From the NCBI GenBank assembly GCA_026413225.1, contig CM048557.1, forward strand, positions 68,748,987-68,812,986: a stretch of DNA of 64,000 nt, read 5' to 3'. The position numbers and the translations under genes are program-made. Shown here one piece after another: positions 36,101 through 51,100 of the stretch. The first letter of the stretch is position 1; every line of letters begins with the position of its first letter. The notes below the pieces were generated by a model that saw nothing but the letters and a program-made list of their open reading frames with translations, ran no database searches and had not been told where the DNA came from. Source of the DNA: Otis tarda. Taxonomy: Eukaryota > Chordata > Aves > Otidiformes > Otididae.

Positions 36101-39100
36101 AGTAAAAATAATCACACGAGGCAAGGCAGTCCACTTCAGCAGTTAACTTTTATGAGACTGTCCATGTAAAGAACTGAACACAATGATCCTTGACTGCTAC
36201 TGATGTGCTTTGTTATTTAAGGCAGCCATCAGTCCCTTCATGTATCAGCTCACTGATCGTAAGAAGACAGAAAATATTCTATGAAGCTAAGGTTTAAGCT
36301 TATTTGGGCTTGAAAGACTTTGAAAAATAAGAAAGCAGAGAACTTGGTCTAGCAGTGCTGTTATACGTAAAAGACACCCTGGAATAGGATAAAACAGGAA
36401 GAAAATTAATTGAGGTAAAGATATTTCAGTACTAGAAAACAGAACGTAAGGCAGGAAGCATGCAAATGCCAGACCAGAATTGTACACTGTGCTAAAAGAA
36501 TGATCTAAATTGTGCTGAGAGTACCTGGGTGAACGTATAGAATGAATTCCGTAAGAAACTGGATATTTACTATCTACTGTAAATCAATTAAATAGTATTT
36601 ACATTATAAATACAGAAAATGCTTCAAATAATATGTTAAAAAAAAAGTCTGTGCTCTGATACAGCAAGCACCTGTCTTGAATGGCAGCTTTTGGCTCAGA
36701 ACATGAAACTTGCTTTCTTTAGTCAGAAAGATTCTCTCTTTCTTAAACTCTAGTCTTAAACTAGAGAGTGAGGGGGAACGGAGTCCATAAGAGACAGCAT
36801 TGTTGCCAGGATGAACAAGACGCATTCCACACCGACGTCCTTTCGGGTTGGCAGTTAAGTCCTCAATATAACCAAACTCCACCGTCATTTCTGTGCTGTT
36901 TAGTACTGAACTCAGTTTTGCAAAAATGTATTTGTAATTATAATTAGCTGCTTCTGCTCAGGGAGAAAAATCCCAAACAAACAAGGTATTTCATAATAAT
37001 TCTGAACCATCAACAGTTTCATGGTCATCTCCCCCATGTTTCTAATAACATATCAACATTAATCAACTTTTATTATTCTCAAAGGTCATTCATTCCCTGA
37101 AAGCTATGTGATATAAATTTTCTTACATAAAAATAATTTGGATATAGAACACCAGGTTAGTTGGACACCCAGATCCTTCATCACAACGAAATCTTTTAAT
37201 GCAAGTTGCATCAACTGTAACAAATACAGAAAGCAATAATGCTGTATCAGGCATGAAGGAACATAAGGTAGTAAAGCAGACTATTCAATCATACTGCATT
37301 AATTTTCTAAAATATTTTTATAATGTCATTTAAAAATACTGTTCAATAATTTACAATTCCTTAATTTTTAAAAATGCCTAAATGTCAGCTAACATTCTCT
37401 ATTTTTGTATACCTAGGCCTACTCTTAGGCAAATGGGTGAGTTGTTTCCATCCATTTGTTGTAACGCTGTGAATCCAGCCATCACCTACGACACAAGAAC
37501 ATGCATTAGTCCTTTTTCTTAGGACAAAGCATTACCTTTTCCATTTATACAAAAATGAACTCTGTGTTCTACGAGCACATTCTATCAAGATAACAGGAAC
37601 ATCATCACTACATTAAATTGAATCTTTTCAGTCTTTGTAATTTAACTGAACTCTGCGGCCTCAGGAAGCTCACTGCGTTGAGATCTGGAATTAACACACA
37701 CTTACCTCTGTTCTTTTGGATGCACTGAGAAAATCTCCCCCTCCCAGTGTATCTGTGACACTCAGGACTATTTTCAGTAATTTCACATTTTTTCATGAAA
37801 AGAAGTTGCGTTTTCTAGAAAAGGAACTCATTATAAGACTATCCTACTTCCTGTTTAGTATTTTGTAGCTATGATTTGTTATTCATCCAAAAATCAACAT
37901 TATGGTGACATTATTTGCATCTTCTTCCTGCAATTACTATTGGTATCAAAACTTACCCCTTCTTCGTATAAAAATGCATGAGACTCTTGCCTTTATCTTT
38001 TCAGATGATAGTTTGATGGAGGATTTATTGTCATACATTCTCATTGTACTACACAACGTGCTCCTATTTTTCTATAAAAATAATACGATAGCTAGAGGAA
38101 TACTCAAGCACCATGAAAATTCTGTAACAAGATTTAGGTCTAAGTAGTTTGAGAAAGACAACAAACATGCTCACTACACGAGGTTACTACTAAAGCGTGT
38201 AACAGAATTAAAATCTCTAAATTACTTACTTAACGGAACATTATCAGAACTTAGTCCACCAAAAAGAAAGAGTCGGTCATCTCCTATAGGAGTCAACGTG
38301 TGCCAGGATCGATCTTTCGGTTTCTCTCCACTGATATTAATTCTTGGTGAAACAAAGAAACAAAAACAGATTTTCAAAGAATGCTGACAATTAACCTGCC
38401 AGAAAATTTAATAGTTCATTTAGTTTGTCCTTGAAGAAGCTTGGATGTTTTCCCAGTGAAAAAGCTGCTCTTATGCAGTCTGAATTTACTCTTGAGAAGA
38501 GTGGTGTTCAAATCTAAATGAAGTGATTTCTTGTAGTAACTGTTCTCTGAACAACCAGTTATGTAAATATCAAATGTAAGGACAAAAGCATTGATTATTA
38601 CTTTGTTTGTTTGTTTTCTTAAGATCACTAAAGCCCCTACTTAACGTACAACTGAAGGTGCTTAGCACAGCAAAGAAAGGACTATATATTCAAATAAACT
38701 GCACAGCACATGGAGGTAAACAGACTCAGTTAATTGAAAATTTAATGAATCCTGAGGGGCTCCAGTCTCTCTGCTCCTAGGAAAATGATCTTAAATGATA
38801 CAAGGATTGTGGCTTTACCTTTTATCCAAAAGCTACTACCTCTTTGGAAAGAGGATGGAAAAAGCAGGTGTGAACACCTGTAAGCGTTCTTGTGGGGCTG
38901 GAGACTGCCCAGAGTGGGTAAGAAAGGAATGTTCAATCCAGGCAGACTACATCTCAAAGAACCAGTTACTACTTTTTTTTTCTCCGCTTTGCTAAAGTGA
39001 GGCGAGCGTAATACACACAGATGTGTGCCCGGTCTACAATGGGACAGTGCAGATAGAGACCGTCAGTTATTTCCTTTATGATCAATGAAGAGAAACAGGT

Positions 39101-42100
39101 CCTTGAAAAGCACAGCTCGCGATTTATTTTAGATGTCTACCTTAGCAGCAGTTGTCTCATGCTCAAGAAGCGCCTGTTTCTCTTAACTGAGCACAGAGGG
39201 AGCCTAGGGTGAGCAATACAGGCATCTGCAGTTCAGTTAGCAGAATTTCGCTGCTGATGACTGCTAAGCAGTTCTCCATCTGGAAGCAAAGACTGAAGAA
39301 TCATAGCTAATTAAACAGTGATTGCAAAACTGTCCTGCTAAATTTGGCACTGAAGTCAGAGCCAAGTCACAATGTTTGAGTGCCTGCTTTGCACAACTCT
39401 TGTATAAGATGCTTCTAAAATTGGCAAGAAGAGGCAGACTGTGCTGAGATGCGACCAGCTTTGATGTTTAGAAAAATATATACCAGATACTGATGGGTGA
39501 TAACGTTCCAATCTTCACGCTACTGATACAAAAAATTATCACAGTAACAGAAATAACATCACATTGAACGTTTTGAATGACAGGTCAGTGGAGCTCAGGG
39601 AAGGCAAGGCAACCTCTGGGTAGTGGCAGCTGAAATAAATACTGAGATCTCATCCTGGAACATATTCCTAGATTAATAGGTTAATATTTTGCAATTCCTG
39701 AAGAAATTTGCCTAGAGTTGAATACGGAAAAAAACTTGACATGACTGGTTAATGAAAAGCCATGGGACTTTAAGTAAAACCATCACTGCATTTGGATTTT
39801 TTCTTTTAGGAGATGTCCAGTAGGTGAATTTGAATGCAGACAACTGCAGTCTCTGTCTTCATCAGCAGCATTCAGCCAGCCAAACTTTTAAATTTGTACT
39901 AAATCCTTGAGTCTCATTTGGTGATAATTCACATGGTGATCAAAGACAATCTCTCTGCAGCTATAGAATGGCTGAGATAACGCTGTTCTCAAAATCAGAA
40001 AGGTTTTATCTTGCCCAAGTTTTAATTCATCATCGGACCAGAAATTTCAGCAGAAAAGAATTTGCAGCTATAGCATAAGAAAGGAAAGGTTCCTTGCAAG
40101 AAACACCTACAGGAGAAAATACTCACAGGGATAGCAAACAAATGTGAAGGAATGTCCCCACCTGCAAAACACTGGAATGACACTGGGGCTATTTAGGGGC
40201 AGTTTTCAGCTGGAACTGGGTTGTCTGATTAGAACCATTGTCTGTTCAAAACCATTACTGGTACTCAAAGGATTTAGAGTGATTTTTCTTTACTTCACAC
40301 TCTTAATACGTAACCTTATTGGCCACAGTAAGTATTTCTTTGCTATATAAATTTCAGACAAAAAAAAATAAAGAGGAGAGAAAAAATACCAGCCTGTTTA
40401 TCTATCTTATTTTACAGTGTTTGTGTGTGGAATCATGGGGCTTTTGGGACCACGTTCTTTATACTGGAGATGATCCCTACAAGTAGCCAATTTCCAATAC
40501 AGCCACCACTACTGATCTTATGAAAGGAAGAGTGTAGCCAGAAACTATTTTCCGAACAATTTGTGCAAAGACAGAGGACTTTACCACAGTAGATAATTAA
40601 TAGCCACAAATAAATTACTTGGAGAACACATCACCTAGCCCTGGGAAAGTATCCTTTTTTTCCCCTGATTTGCAGCCGGCAGTTCTGCTATCTGTGATAG
40701 TCTGAACTGCACTTCTCAGGTTTCCCTAAGATCAGTCACTTTGGTAAGGGAAGAGCAGCGCCCAGGCCTGCGGAGCTTCCTGCAAGACCAACCTGTGATG
40801 AGTTACGGCTCTAGACAGAACGCTTTACCCTCCTGTGAGGTGCCACCACGGCAGCAGACACTCTGCAAGGACTGTTTTTCACTTCAGTATTAGCTTTCAA
40901 ATGCCAAACAAAAGGGAACACTGGCTGATGAGGCCTCAGACAGAACTTTGACACCGACATCCCTCCTTCAGGTCTAGAAATTCCTCTCACTGACTTGGCA
41001 ACTGTCACAGCTTTCCTTTTTTAAAGCAAGAAAAAGCAAACCAAACAGCAGCTGCTCATCCAACAAGAAGAAGTAAGCAGCTAAAGCAATAATCTGAATA
41101 ATCAATCCACTCAGAAGTAAAGTTCGTAGTCTAAGAGGGACAGTGGGGCTGTGAGCAACCTGATCTGGTTGGAGATGTCCCTGCTCCTGGCAGGGGGTTG
41201 GACTGGGTGGGCTTTGAAGGTCCCTTCCAACCCAAACCCTTCTGTGATTCTATGATTTAGGTAATTTTAAAACAACTAGCCAAGAAAAAGGGAAATTAAA
41301 CTGATTAGTTCATCACAAGTGCTAACTAAATAAAATTTTTAGATTTTTTTTTTTTAAAGGACACTGTGGCATTTCTTTGTCCTGCTGCCACCAGCAGCAA
41401 GGAGGAACGGATAGAGGACTGTGTCTGCTCCCTCGCTCTGCTCTCGGCTCCGAGGGCGGAGGAACACACTTGGTGCAGGATCAGACCAGCAGTCACAGCT
41501 GATGAAAGATGTCCACCACAGGTGCCTGAAGCACATAAAGCTCAGGAGCAGGGTCAGTACTGACATTTACTCAGGGAAGGTGTATTTCATAGTCTTTTAT
41601 AAAACTATTATTAGGTTATTTTGATAATAGGAACAGAACAGTGGTTATCACCCATCAGTTACTGTTGGTCTGTCTGTCAGCTAACAATGCATCCCGTGAT
41701 TCTACATGTGTAGGAGGCACTATCATAACGCTACATAAGGCAAACAAACAAATCTTAGGAAGTATGCTAACACTTGGTTTAGTTTAAAATTGAAATATTT
41801 AAGCCATGCTTTTTACTTGATTTTTTAAAAAAACAGTTCAGATGCTTATTTTGGAGGTGGGGAGATCCTTCCCCAATCTGTACCATAATGAGCCAAATAC
41901 ACGTAGTAGAAACAGTATTCAAGAAGGCACCAAAACTAAAATTCCATACGGATAAATGTACCCATCATGAAAATGAGGATGTTAAATCACTACATGCCGT
42001 GCTTAAAATAGCATCATCAACGCTTTGGTGCAGAACAGAAAAAGCTTAGTAACCACTATCAAATTAAATTAAATTGAAATCACAGTATAACAGCTGTTGA

Positions 42101-45100
42101 AATAGTCCCCAAACTCCCATTTTCCTCTTGGAAAAGCTACCAAATTAGCAGTGGAACCATTTAACAGTATGTTTCAATCTGCTACATTCAACTTTTAAGC
42201 GTTATAGAAAGAAACCTACCTTCCAGACCAAGTCCAAGCGTCTAAATTCAGGCAGTGCAAATCATTCATTCTAGTTTGCTAAAATAAATAAATAAAATCC
42301 CAGTTGTGTTATATTAAGCAAACAAGGAGCAAAGTATTTCAGTGAGGCCTTCCCAGAACACAATATTCCAAGTAACAATATTTTGAAGAAAATTGTACCC
42401 GTGTGCTTTAAAACAACTCCGTATTAGGTGGCAGATGAAAAGCATTTCTTCTCAAACAACCCATGCAACTCTGAGAAAACTACCTGTCAGAAACATTTAC
42501 AGTAATGCAATGGCAGCATGGGGCCCATTTTAGTTTTTAATAGTGATTTAATAGTGAAGAACTATGGGATATTTCTGCAAATGTATTCAATATTCATCCC
42601 CAGAATTCATGGCACGTAACTGCAGAAGGTGTAACACTCTACATACAGTTCCCTCTCGCTATTTTTCTTTGCATTCTGATAAGAACTACGCCTCCTCCGG
42701 CCTGGTCCTTGAGATCAATATTCCTTGAAATATTCTAGTAGGTACTGTGCTCAGTACATGACATCCCACAAAAAGTTCATCACATCTGCGTTTTTCTCCC
42801 TTTTCTGGAAGGCAAGCCCTTTCGCAAAGTTACTACTAGTAACAACAAGGTTTTATGACCCCTTATGTATCAGTAAGAGCAATGGGAAATCAATACACTT
42901 GCATATCTGCCCGCATTTTGCGATGAAGAAAGTAATCGCCTTAGAAACATGAAGAGAGGGAGAACGTAAGAAAGAATTTCTTTGCTTTAGGTTGTAGCAG
43001 TATTTTCAACGGCTCGCAGTACACTTGACTGGTATTTGTGATTCCCCTAGGCACTACAAAACGACAGCTGAGAAGTAGGGAAATATATCTTGCCTTACCT
43101 TACAATTTCTTTTCTCCTAGGGTAGTCCATAGATCTATTAGAATAAGCCTTTCTCCAGCTTGCCGATCCTTTGAGGCAGAAACTAGACTTGCCATTTAAG
43201 TCAGAACAGGAGTATTTTGCCCCTGAGAACTCAGCCAGTTAGTGAGTTTGAGAGACTTCTGAAGCTGTCCATCAGAGCTATGGAAAGTCTCTCAGGGTAT
43301 TTCAGGGAACAGCAAGGTTTTCAGGATTAGCTATGGCCTCCTCTGATCAAGTACGTGCTAGCCCTTTTCTATCCTAGGGAAGAGAATGACAACTAGCATT
43401 TTGGAATGCCTCCAGAGAGGAGAGCAGGCTAAAGAAAAGCAGAATGCGAGGGCTTTTGTGCATTGCCTGAGAAACTTTATCCCCACAAGAGGGTGAACGT
43501 AACAATAAAGCGTGGTCCAAGTGACAGCTAGTGGAACAGATCTGTCTTCCGTGACAAGTCTATTCAGTTTCCTGCTCCTTCAGGTGGCTTTGAAGGAGAG
43601 GAGAAACAAATTATACAAGCAGAAAGCACAATGCAGTTACTGAGTATCTTCTGCTGGACCTGTACACAGCTAGACTCTTGGGGGTAGAGTGGGGAAAAAG
43701 CAATATCCTGGCCTCTAGAACTAAAAATATTTCATCATCTTGGAATAACACAGTTCAACACAGAGGGCATCAAGAAAGCAGGCTGCTGCTGTTATGTTGG
43801 AAATTAAGGTTTCAAGAAGATCCTGTTCGAGACCTCCTCGCTGACTTTCCTTTCCTAGGCCTTAGGCAGAAGATGGAGTAGTTTTCAGTTTCTCGGCCCC
43901 TGGGAAATCAATGTATTATAATCTTTACATTCTCATGATTCAACAGATTTGACAGATGCATAATTACATCAACCTCATTTTGAATTCAAAACACAGCGTC
44001 AGGTGGACATTCACGTCTAAGATTCAGTCCTTTAACACAGCTTTAACAAATGAAAATGCCTTTCTACCCAGCTCGTATTTGGGAAACTGTAAAGCACACA
44101 GTAGGGTTAAAGCATCGTACCCTGCCATATGCAACGTTTTCTTGCAGTTTCTCATGTATTTCTGGATGCTACCTACTATATTTAATCATTTAGCTGATAA
44201 TCCTAAAATGATTCTTAATTGGCTTAAAAGCATCGAGGCTCATAAGAGGGTTTGCGTTTCCCTTTGAGCTACAAGCACTCCTTAGACATCCTACTTACAT
44301 ATGGCACGTCCATTTATTTGCAGCCCAGTAAGCATTAACCAGGATCTGCTTTGTCTCAGGATTAGCTTTCTAGCATGACAAAAGGCATTAACTGTGACAT
44401 ATTTGCAGCTCACTGCTGTCACAGTCAGCTCTCCATTCTGAGATTTACAATCAAACAGCTATTACAGCTCAAATCTTTGTACGAGCCCTCTGCAGTTCGA
44501 CGTATCTTCTGATCTTCAGCGACAGAAAGGAAAACAGGAAAATACAAACATGCATACGTTAAGGCATCGGATGTGCGAAGAGCTGCTGGAAAGACTTCAT
44601 TTAATTACTTCACCATTCTTTACATGAAAATTCTCCACTTAAATCAAGCACGAGACTTGCATCAACTTTTGGACTAACTCTCCTTCCTTCCCACTTTCTC
44701 CCACTTCTGTTTTTTTTTCAGGGGCTTACCTGGAGGAACAGAGTCCACATAATACTTCTGAGCCTGTTTTCAAATGATTCCTGGTACAATTGATTTTGAT
44801 CACCATCATCTTCTTTTACCAGTTCTAGCTCCAAGTTTGGAAAAAGGTGCCCTTTCCTCCCAGAAAGATGAATAGGAGAAGCCTCATGACACTTCCTGGC
44901 CCTTTCTGGTTCCTTGCAGAGCCTTTTCCCTGGGAAGATTTGTATTATGGTGAACTAGAAGGAGAAGAAGGAGCAGAGCAACCCCGTATTTGCTCCTTAA
45001 TTTATGGAGAAAAGCAAGACTTCATCCTTTGGGGAAGAGTTACTCCTGTGGTCAGGAAATGTAGTGTTTTTGTCATGTTCTTAGCCCTCCTTTCCTGTTT

Positions 45101-48100
45101 CATGACTTACATCAATTCCTCAAGCCCCACTGAATGTTCTTTAATCTTTTTAAGTTTCCTTCCGTTTATTTCTGGGATAGAAAGCGAATCAATACTATTA
45201 CTAAGGTCAAAATTACACTTGCTGCTCTCCTACAAAATTAAATATAGCTTTCCAAAATTTCACTCTTCTCTGACATTGTTCCCAAGCGGTTTCACTGAAA
45301 TTTAGCAAATGGTTATTAAGGAAGCTGATGCTACCTGAGGAAGAGAAAAAGCTTTCCAGATCAGAGCCTTCTTGTATTTCTGAATCCCGCAGTCAAATAG
45401 TCAGAGTCAAATAGAAGCCGGAGGGCATGTCCTCTTAGGGCATATCTAATCATGCAACAGCACAGTGGAGAAACGACAGGTAAACTCCAGCTTACTAACA
45501 ATTTCACTTGCAGAGGCTGCATGAGAATCCTAGCTTGAGTTACGAAGCAGTTCAGTTGCAAGCAGCACAGTGCAGCAACCCTAACTAGCTTGGACACAAC
45601 ACTCAATGGTGTTTCTGGGGTGAAGACCTCTGCACCACGCACAGATAGCCCTTGCTTACAAAAAGCCAGAGGGAGCGAGGCTTTGAAGGCTGAGGAGGTG
45701 TTCAGAAATAAATGGTAGGCCAGAAGGTCCTGAGCTGCACGTTTACTTCTTCACATCTAGGTTTCTTTCCCACTCACATCTGCAAGCTTGCTAAATGAGG
45801 AGCCAGATTCAGTTCAGCTGTGGTTAGCAAGAGTTCATTTACGGAGCAGACAAAAGAATAGGCTCACAGCAAAGGCACAGGGCTCACTTAGCCTGCAAGG
45901 GCTAACCCTGACACACAAGATTCAAGTAACACTGGATATTCTTTCCATCTCTTCTAATATCCCTTTATTTCCTTAGTTATTTTCAAATCCCTACAGCTCT
46001 GGAAGCTGCTGCGTGCCGTTCTCTCTTAGCCAGGGGCGGGGCTTTAGCAACAATTCCAGAGATTGTGAGCCTGTATGAAAGGCCACACAACACGTAATGC
46101 TGAATGGTAAGGACAAACAGGATCAGTTTTGGTTAGTTTCTTTTCTGATCGCTCTGAAAAGGTACTTGGGTAAAAACTTTCCCTGCGGCTGTGGGAGGCA
46201 GTTCAAACTGAAAAACTGGCTGGACATTGCGTGGCCGTTCTGAACCTGCCTCGATCCGTGTGTCTGGTTTCTGTCTGAGCAAGCAGGAGTAAGCCATTTT
46301 GTAACAGAGCTGTAGACTTTCCCTGAGAAGAGCACTGCATTAGAGCACAGCTTTTACAGCATGAAAGACAGGGCATAGGGAACAAAGTGGTATTTTACGC
46401 TGATTTATTTGCACGTACTTGAGAATATAGGGCTTAGGTTATGGCAGCTTTCCAAGATGGAGCTGGCATATGCTCATCGTAGGGCATTTCCAACCTACAG
46501 CTAATTCCTTCTCTTTCATATAACAAAACCAGGAACACAGCACTGAGGGCTTTCAAAAGCTTCTTCACTGTTACTTTTCATAGTAGTAAAGATAGAAAGC
46601 ATCAAGTCTTATCCTCTAGTTGAATATGATTAAAGGCTCTAAATACACTGTAGATAAAAAGAGCTAAAAAATTAAATTTAAAAAAATACAGTAAGTTAAA
46701 TTAGGAGGTTTTTTACTTGAATTACAGAATCTGTTGTTGCTGTAGTGTAGTTGCTGTGTTACAGAAATGTGTTGCTGAGAGGTTTAAGTATCTCCTTCCT
46801 TACCAGGGGTGGCTTCAAGTTTGTTAGGTACCGATAACCAGGGGGATGATGTCTATGGCTTTTTTTTTTCTTCTTAAAGTTAAAAAGAGCTAAGGAGGAG
46901 TTACAATTATATAGCAAGAATCTAGCCTTGCTTTAAATATGCACTGCTTGCATCCTATACAAACAGCTCTTATGCTGCCTTTGACTATTACCTAAGGGAC
47001 AACAGGTTTAAGATCCTCCCACGGTGCATTAAATAGTACAGTCTTGGATCAGTTGTCAAAAAGGCAAATACAAATCTTACTCTCACAGTAAAAAGCTTAT
47101 ATTGGATGCACAGAACAAAGCTGTTACCAGCAATCTCTATGGTATGCTGCATATATTCTGTATCAAGGGCACAGAGCATGCTAAAGTGCTAAAGGTAAAG
47201 CCTGAGACTGCAAAACTGACATTCAGAGAGCAGAGGAGAGGCTTCCCAGGACTGGAATGACCTGTGCCTGCAGTGGCCTGTGCTATCGGATACCACGCTG
47301 CAGCATCCTGCATCAGCTGGAGCGTACGGAGACAGAGACCTTTGTATCCAGATATTATAATCACATGCTGCTCTTCCAGACATCTCCTTTTCGGGCACTT
47401 ATGTGCAAAAAATGACAAAAGTTTAAATTGTAAAGCCACTGAAATCTTATTTCCTACCTTTCAGAACCACACATTGCAACTGTAAATATAAAATACTGTA
47501 TCCCAGCAGCCATTCTGAACTTCACTTTCCCAGAAGGTAAACACCGGGGTATGACAGATGTGTATATGAAAATTGACTGTTCTTACACATTTCCTCTTTC
47601 TTTAAGGCGGGGAGAAAGAGCTAAAATCCCAGTTATATTTACTACTTGCTAGCATTTCATTCCATTAAGTGAAACGGGGGAAAAAAAGCCAGATTTGATG
47701 TATGAATCTGCTAAGCTGTAGCAAGCACAGAATGTTAGCATCCCACAATTTATTTAAACCTGGTCTATCAGTAGGCTTGCTTTTGCTCCACTCTCAAAGA
47801 ACCGTCTCCTATAGAGGTTATGCACACATCAGCCATTCTTGTTGATTTAGAAACATTTGCATTTAGCATACAGTCATCTGTTTTTCCCTTTTTGGGACGA
47901 TGTATGCTTCATCATTAATGCTACAGACAGAAAGACAGACTCTTCTTTTTGTAAGGGAGAGGGGGATGAAAGGAAGCATCCTGGATTCAACACCCCTGTC
48001 ATACAGGTTAGGTCAAAGAGATTTTGGATTTTTTTTTCTGCTAGAAAAATAATTTGCTATTAAAAAAAAAGTAACTGCCAATAAAATAACATTACTGTCA

Positions 48101-51100
48101 ATAAAAATGTTTTAATTAAACACTAACCAGCACTCGTCCTCCAAAGATGTAACCTTTATTTCCCAGCACGGCGCATGTATGAGCTGCTCGAGGCTGAGGT
48201 GGATCTCCACCCTGAAAAAAACCAAAACAAGATCCTTCAGATCATCATCAAAGTGCCAGCCAAGGACGGGGGCAAGCCAGTAACACAGACATAGCAAAAG
48301 TAAGGCCAACGTGTCAATATGCTGACAGGACTGCAGCTTTAAAAGGAAGTAATTTGTAGTCATGTTGAAGACTCCACAGACACTAGAAGATAAACATATT
48401 TGCCAAGGACAGCTTTAATTGAGTTTCCTCAGTATATCTTTAATATATTCCCTCTTGCTCTGATTTATCATTGCTTTACTTAGTGAAATTCAATTAATTT
48501 ATCTTTAATTCCTAAGCATACAATTACAGTAAGACATCAGTTATTTTTGATATGTCATGTGCGGTTTTATTTTTCCAAAGTGCGAACCATCAGGAACTGG
48601 TATTAAAATCTCTGGATATCAGATCTTAAAAGTTGATGTTACATCAAATAGCCACACGTCAAAAAGTCTCCTGTATAAATCAGAAGTAATTTACTTTTCA
48701 ATGGTAATTTCATTTTTGCATTTAATTCTATAGAAGTTTTAGAACATCCTGTAAAGACCACAGCGTCAGACGCTCATTACAATACGCTACTGCTGAGTTC
48801 TCATGTAAACTCACCAGGATTTTCTAAAGCTTTATCGTATACTATCATATTAACATCAACAAATAGAAAATACTATTTTACTGGGAAAGTGAGCATACGT
48901 GCTCCTTTGGAAGACTATTAAAATAACGTATTTGCTGAAGAACAGCTGATCTGTTTCTTCTAACAATATCGCATGACTGGGAGATACGGACTGGAGCCCA
49001 GCTTGGGGCTGGACTAGGTGACCTTTAAAGGTCCCTTCCAACCCAAACCGTTCTATGATTCTGTATTTGTTCAAAAGATTTTAACGCTAACTCCTGAAGG
49101 GAATACAACTCCATATACACGATGCTCAAAACAACGAGCGTCTAACCCTCCCAGATTAAACACGGACCTTTACTTCACAAACAAAAACTGAATGCCTAAA
49201 CTAGCAATATAGCGAGTTTACAATCTCCCCCCTTGCCGTCTTTAAATCTGTGAAAGCTGTGAATCAAGAGAGACTGGATGTCAAGACCACTGTTGCTCTT
49301 TCAGCCCAATACGCTAGCCTTCACGCTGACCTGCGAGCTTTACCAAAAGGGGCGAGGGTGGAAGGCAGAAATCCCCAGCCAGACCTTCGTCTCTCACACG
49401 GTCAGCTCTCAGTCATCTGCGAGAGTTTATCCATCTTGCAGATTAATTATACACAGATACAGCCAGCCAAACGGCTTCCATCAAACCAATTCAGAAAAAT
49501 GGGGTTTGTTAACCGCAGTTTGGCGACATTAAAACCATTCACACATACTCCTTAAGGCCTTCACTTCGTGCCAGAAGGCCTTCGCTGGGTGTGAGGCAGG
49601 GCCTACAAGGATACGCAAAGTCGGTGTCATCTCCACAGGCCACTTCTGCAGGACCCAAACTTGCTTTGGGAGGATCCACCAGAACACCTCCACAGCCTGT
49701 TCCTCAGCCCCTCTCTGGTATTCCTACTAAACGGTTTGCTGGAGTATTCCAGTGTCTTGTCTTTCCAATAACAGAGCGTTGACAGTAATTTTACATTCCC
49801 AACAGTCATCTTAAAGCTTGAATACAAAGCTTTATCTCACAACTATTCCCTAGATGGAGAATACTGTATCATTTCTAATGTATCCAGATTTCTAAAGCCT
49901 CTCTGAAGCTTATGATATTTTTTGCACCAGAACGACATTACAGGAAAAACACCAGTCTAATAACATCCTGTGGGAAAACGAATTCCAATCAGTTCTGAAT
50001 TTTCCACATTTCAGATGCATTGAGTGTCCTCCTGTTTAATGTCATAAGCCTGAGAAATACTAAGCATATTCAAATTACTTTTCCCAACATCAATTTCTAA
50101 ATGTTGAAAATGCAGTAAAATCACAACTGTGTCAAAGACGGGACTAAAAAACACTCACTCTAATTGCTGGTTGAGACCAAGTTTGTGCGGTTGTATCAAA
50201 AACATGAACATCATTATGCCATCCCCAGAATATCTGTCCTTCCTAAAAAAAAAAAAAAGAAGTTAAACAATTAAAAGTAAGTTTATTCTATTTTAAAATC
50301 TTTGTGCTTATTAAAGGACACAAAGCCAGAAGCGATCTAGCAAAATTGAAAATAAATTAAAATACAGAATTTTATTAAAAGAAACACGCTAATATTTTTA
50401 ATAATGATGCAGCAGCTCAGATCAAGCTGCAGGTCAACAGCACTCAGGAACGTTAGAGCTGATGACGCTTTTGAAAACGGGCTTTGGGCTCCAACATCAG
50501 TCACTGCAGTAGGCAAATTCTACCTCCTAATTTTTAGTGTAACATACTGAGAAATAATTGGATTGTACAAAGGAATAAATTTCTGTAAGTCAATATTTAA
50601 CATTTGATGTCAGGATCTACGCTCCCTTGAGTGCTCATCTATTTCTTATTAATTCCTGTCACTAAATACTCTCCTTTCCATTAACTCTAAGGAATCACTG
50701 TAGGAAACTAGCTCATCTAGGCATCTTAAATTAATGATATTTACTCTGGATAACAAATTAAAGAAATTAACTGAAAGTATTTGTCAGTGAGACTTATGGA
50801 GCTACAAATTCCCTACTGCTACTTCAAGGAAATAAATTCTAAAATTTTCTGGGAGTTTCACATTTAAAATTTGTCTTCAGCTTTGAAATACTGCCTTTGT
50901 TCCTGCTTTGGCAGCATTTTGTTTCATTGCTCCCAAACTCTAGCACTGGCTACTTGGAATACGCTGAACACCCACCGCTCCCAAGGTGGGATATCTGAAA
51001 TTTCAAACCCAACTAGAAGATTCTAATTTGCATTTCTGCTGGTGCTACAAATAAAAAAAATCAGACAGATTTTCATACTTACTGAGTTTAGTATAAAAGG

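Noticed and set aside
44847..45305. 152-codon open frame on + in KLHDC1 intron 7
   Set aside because: No domain, no splice context and ordinary intronic surroundings; may be part of an unrecognised old repeat.
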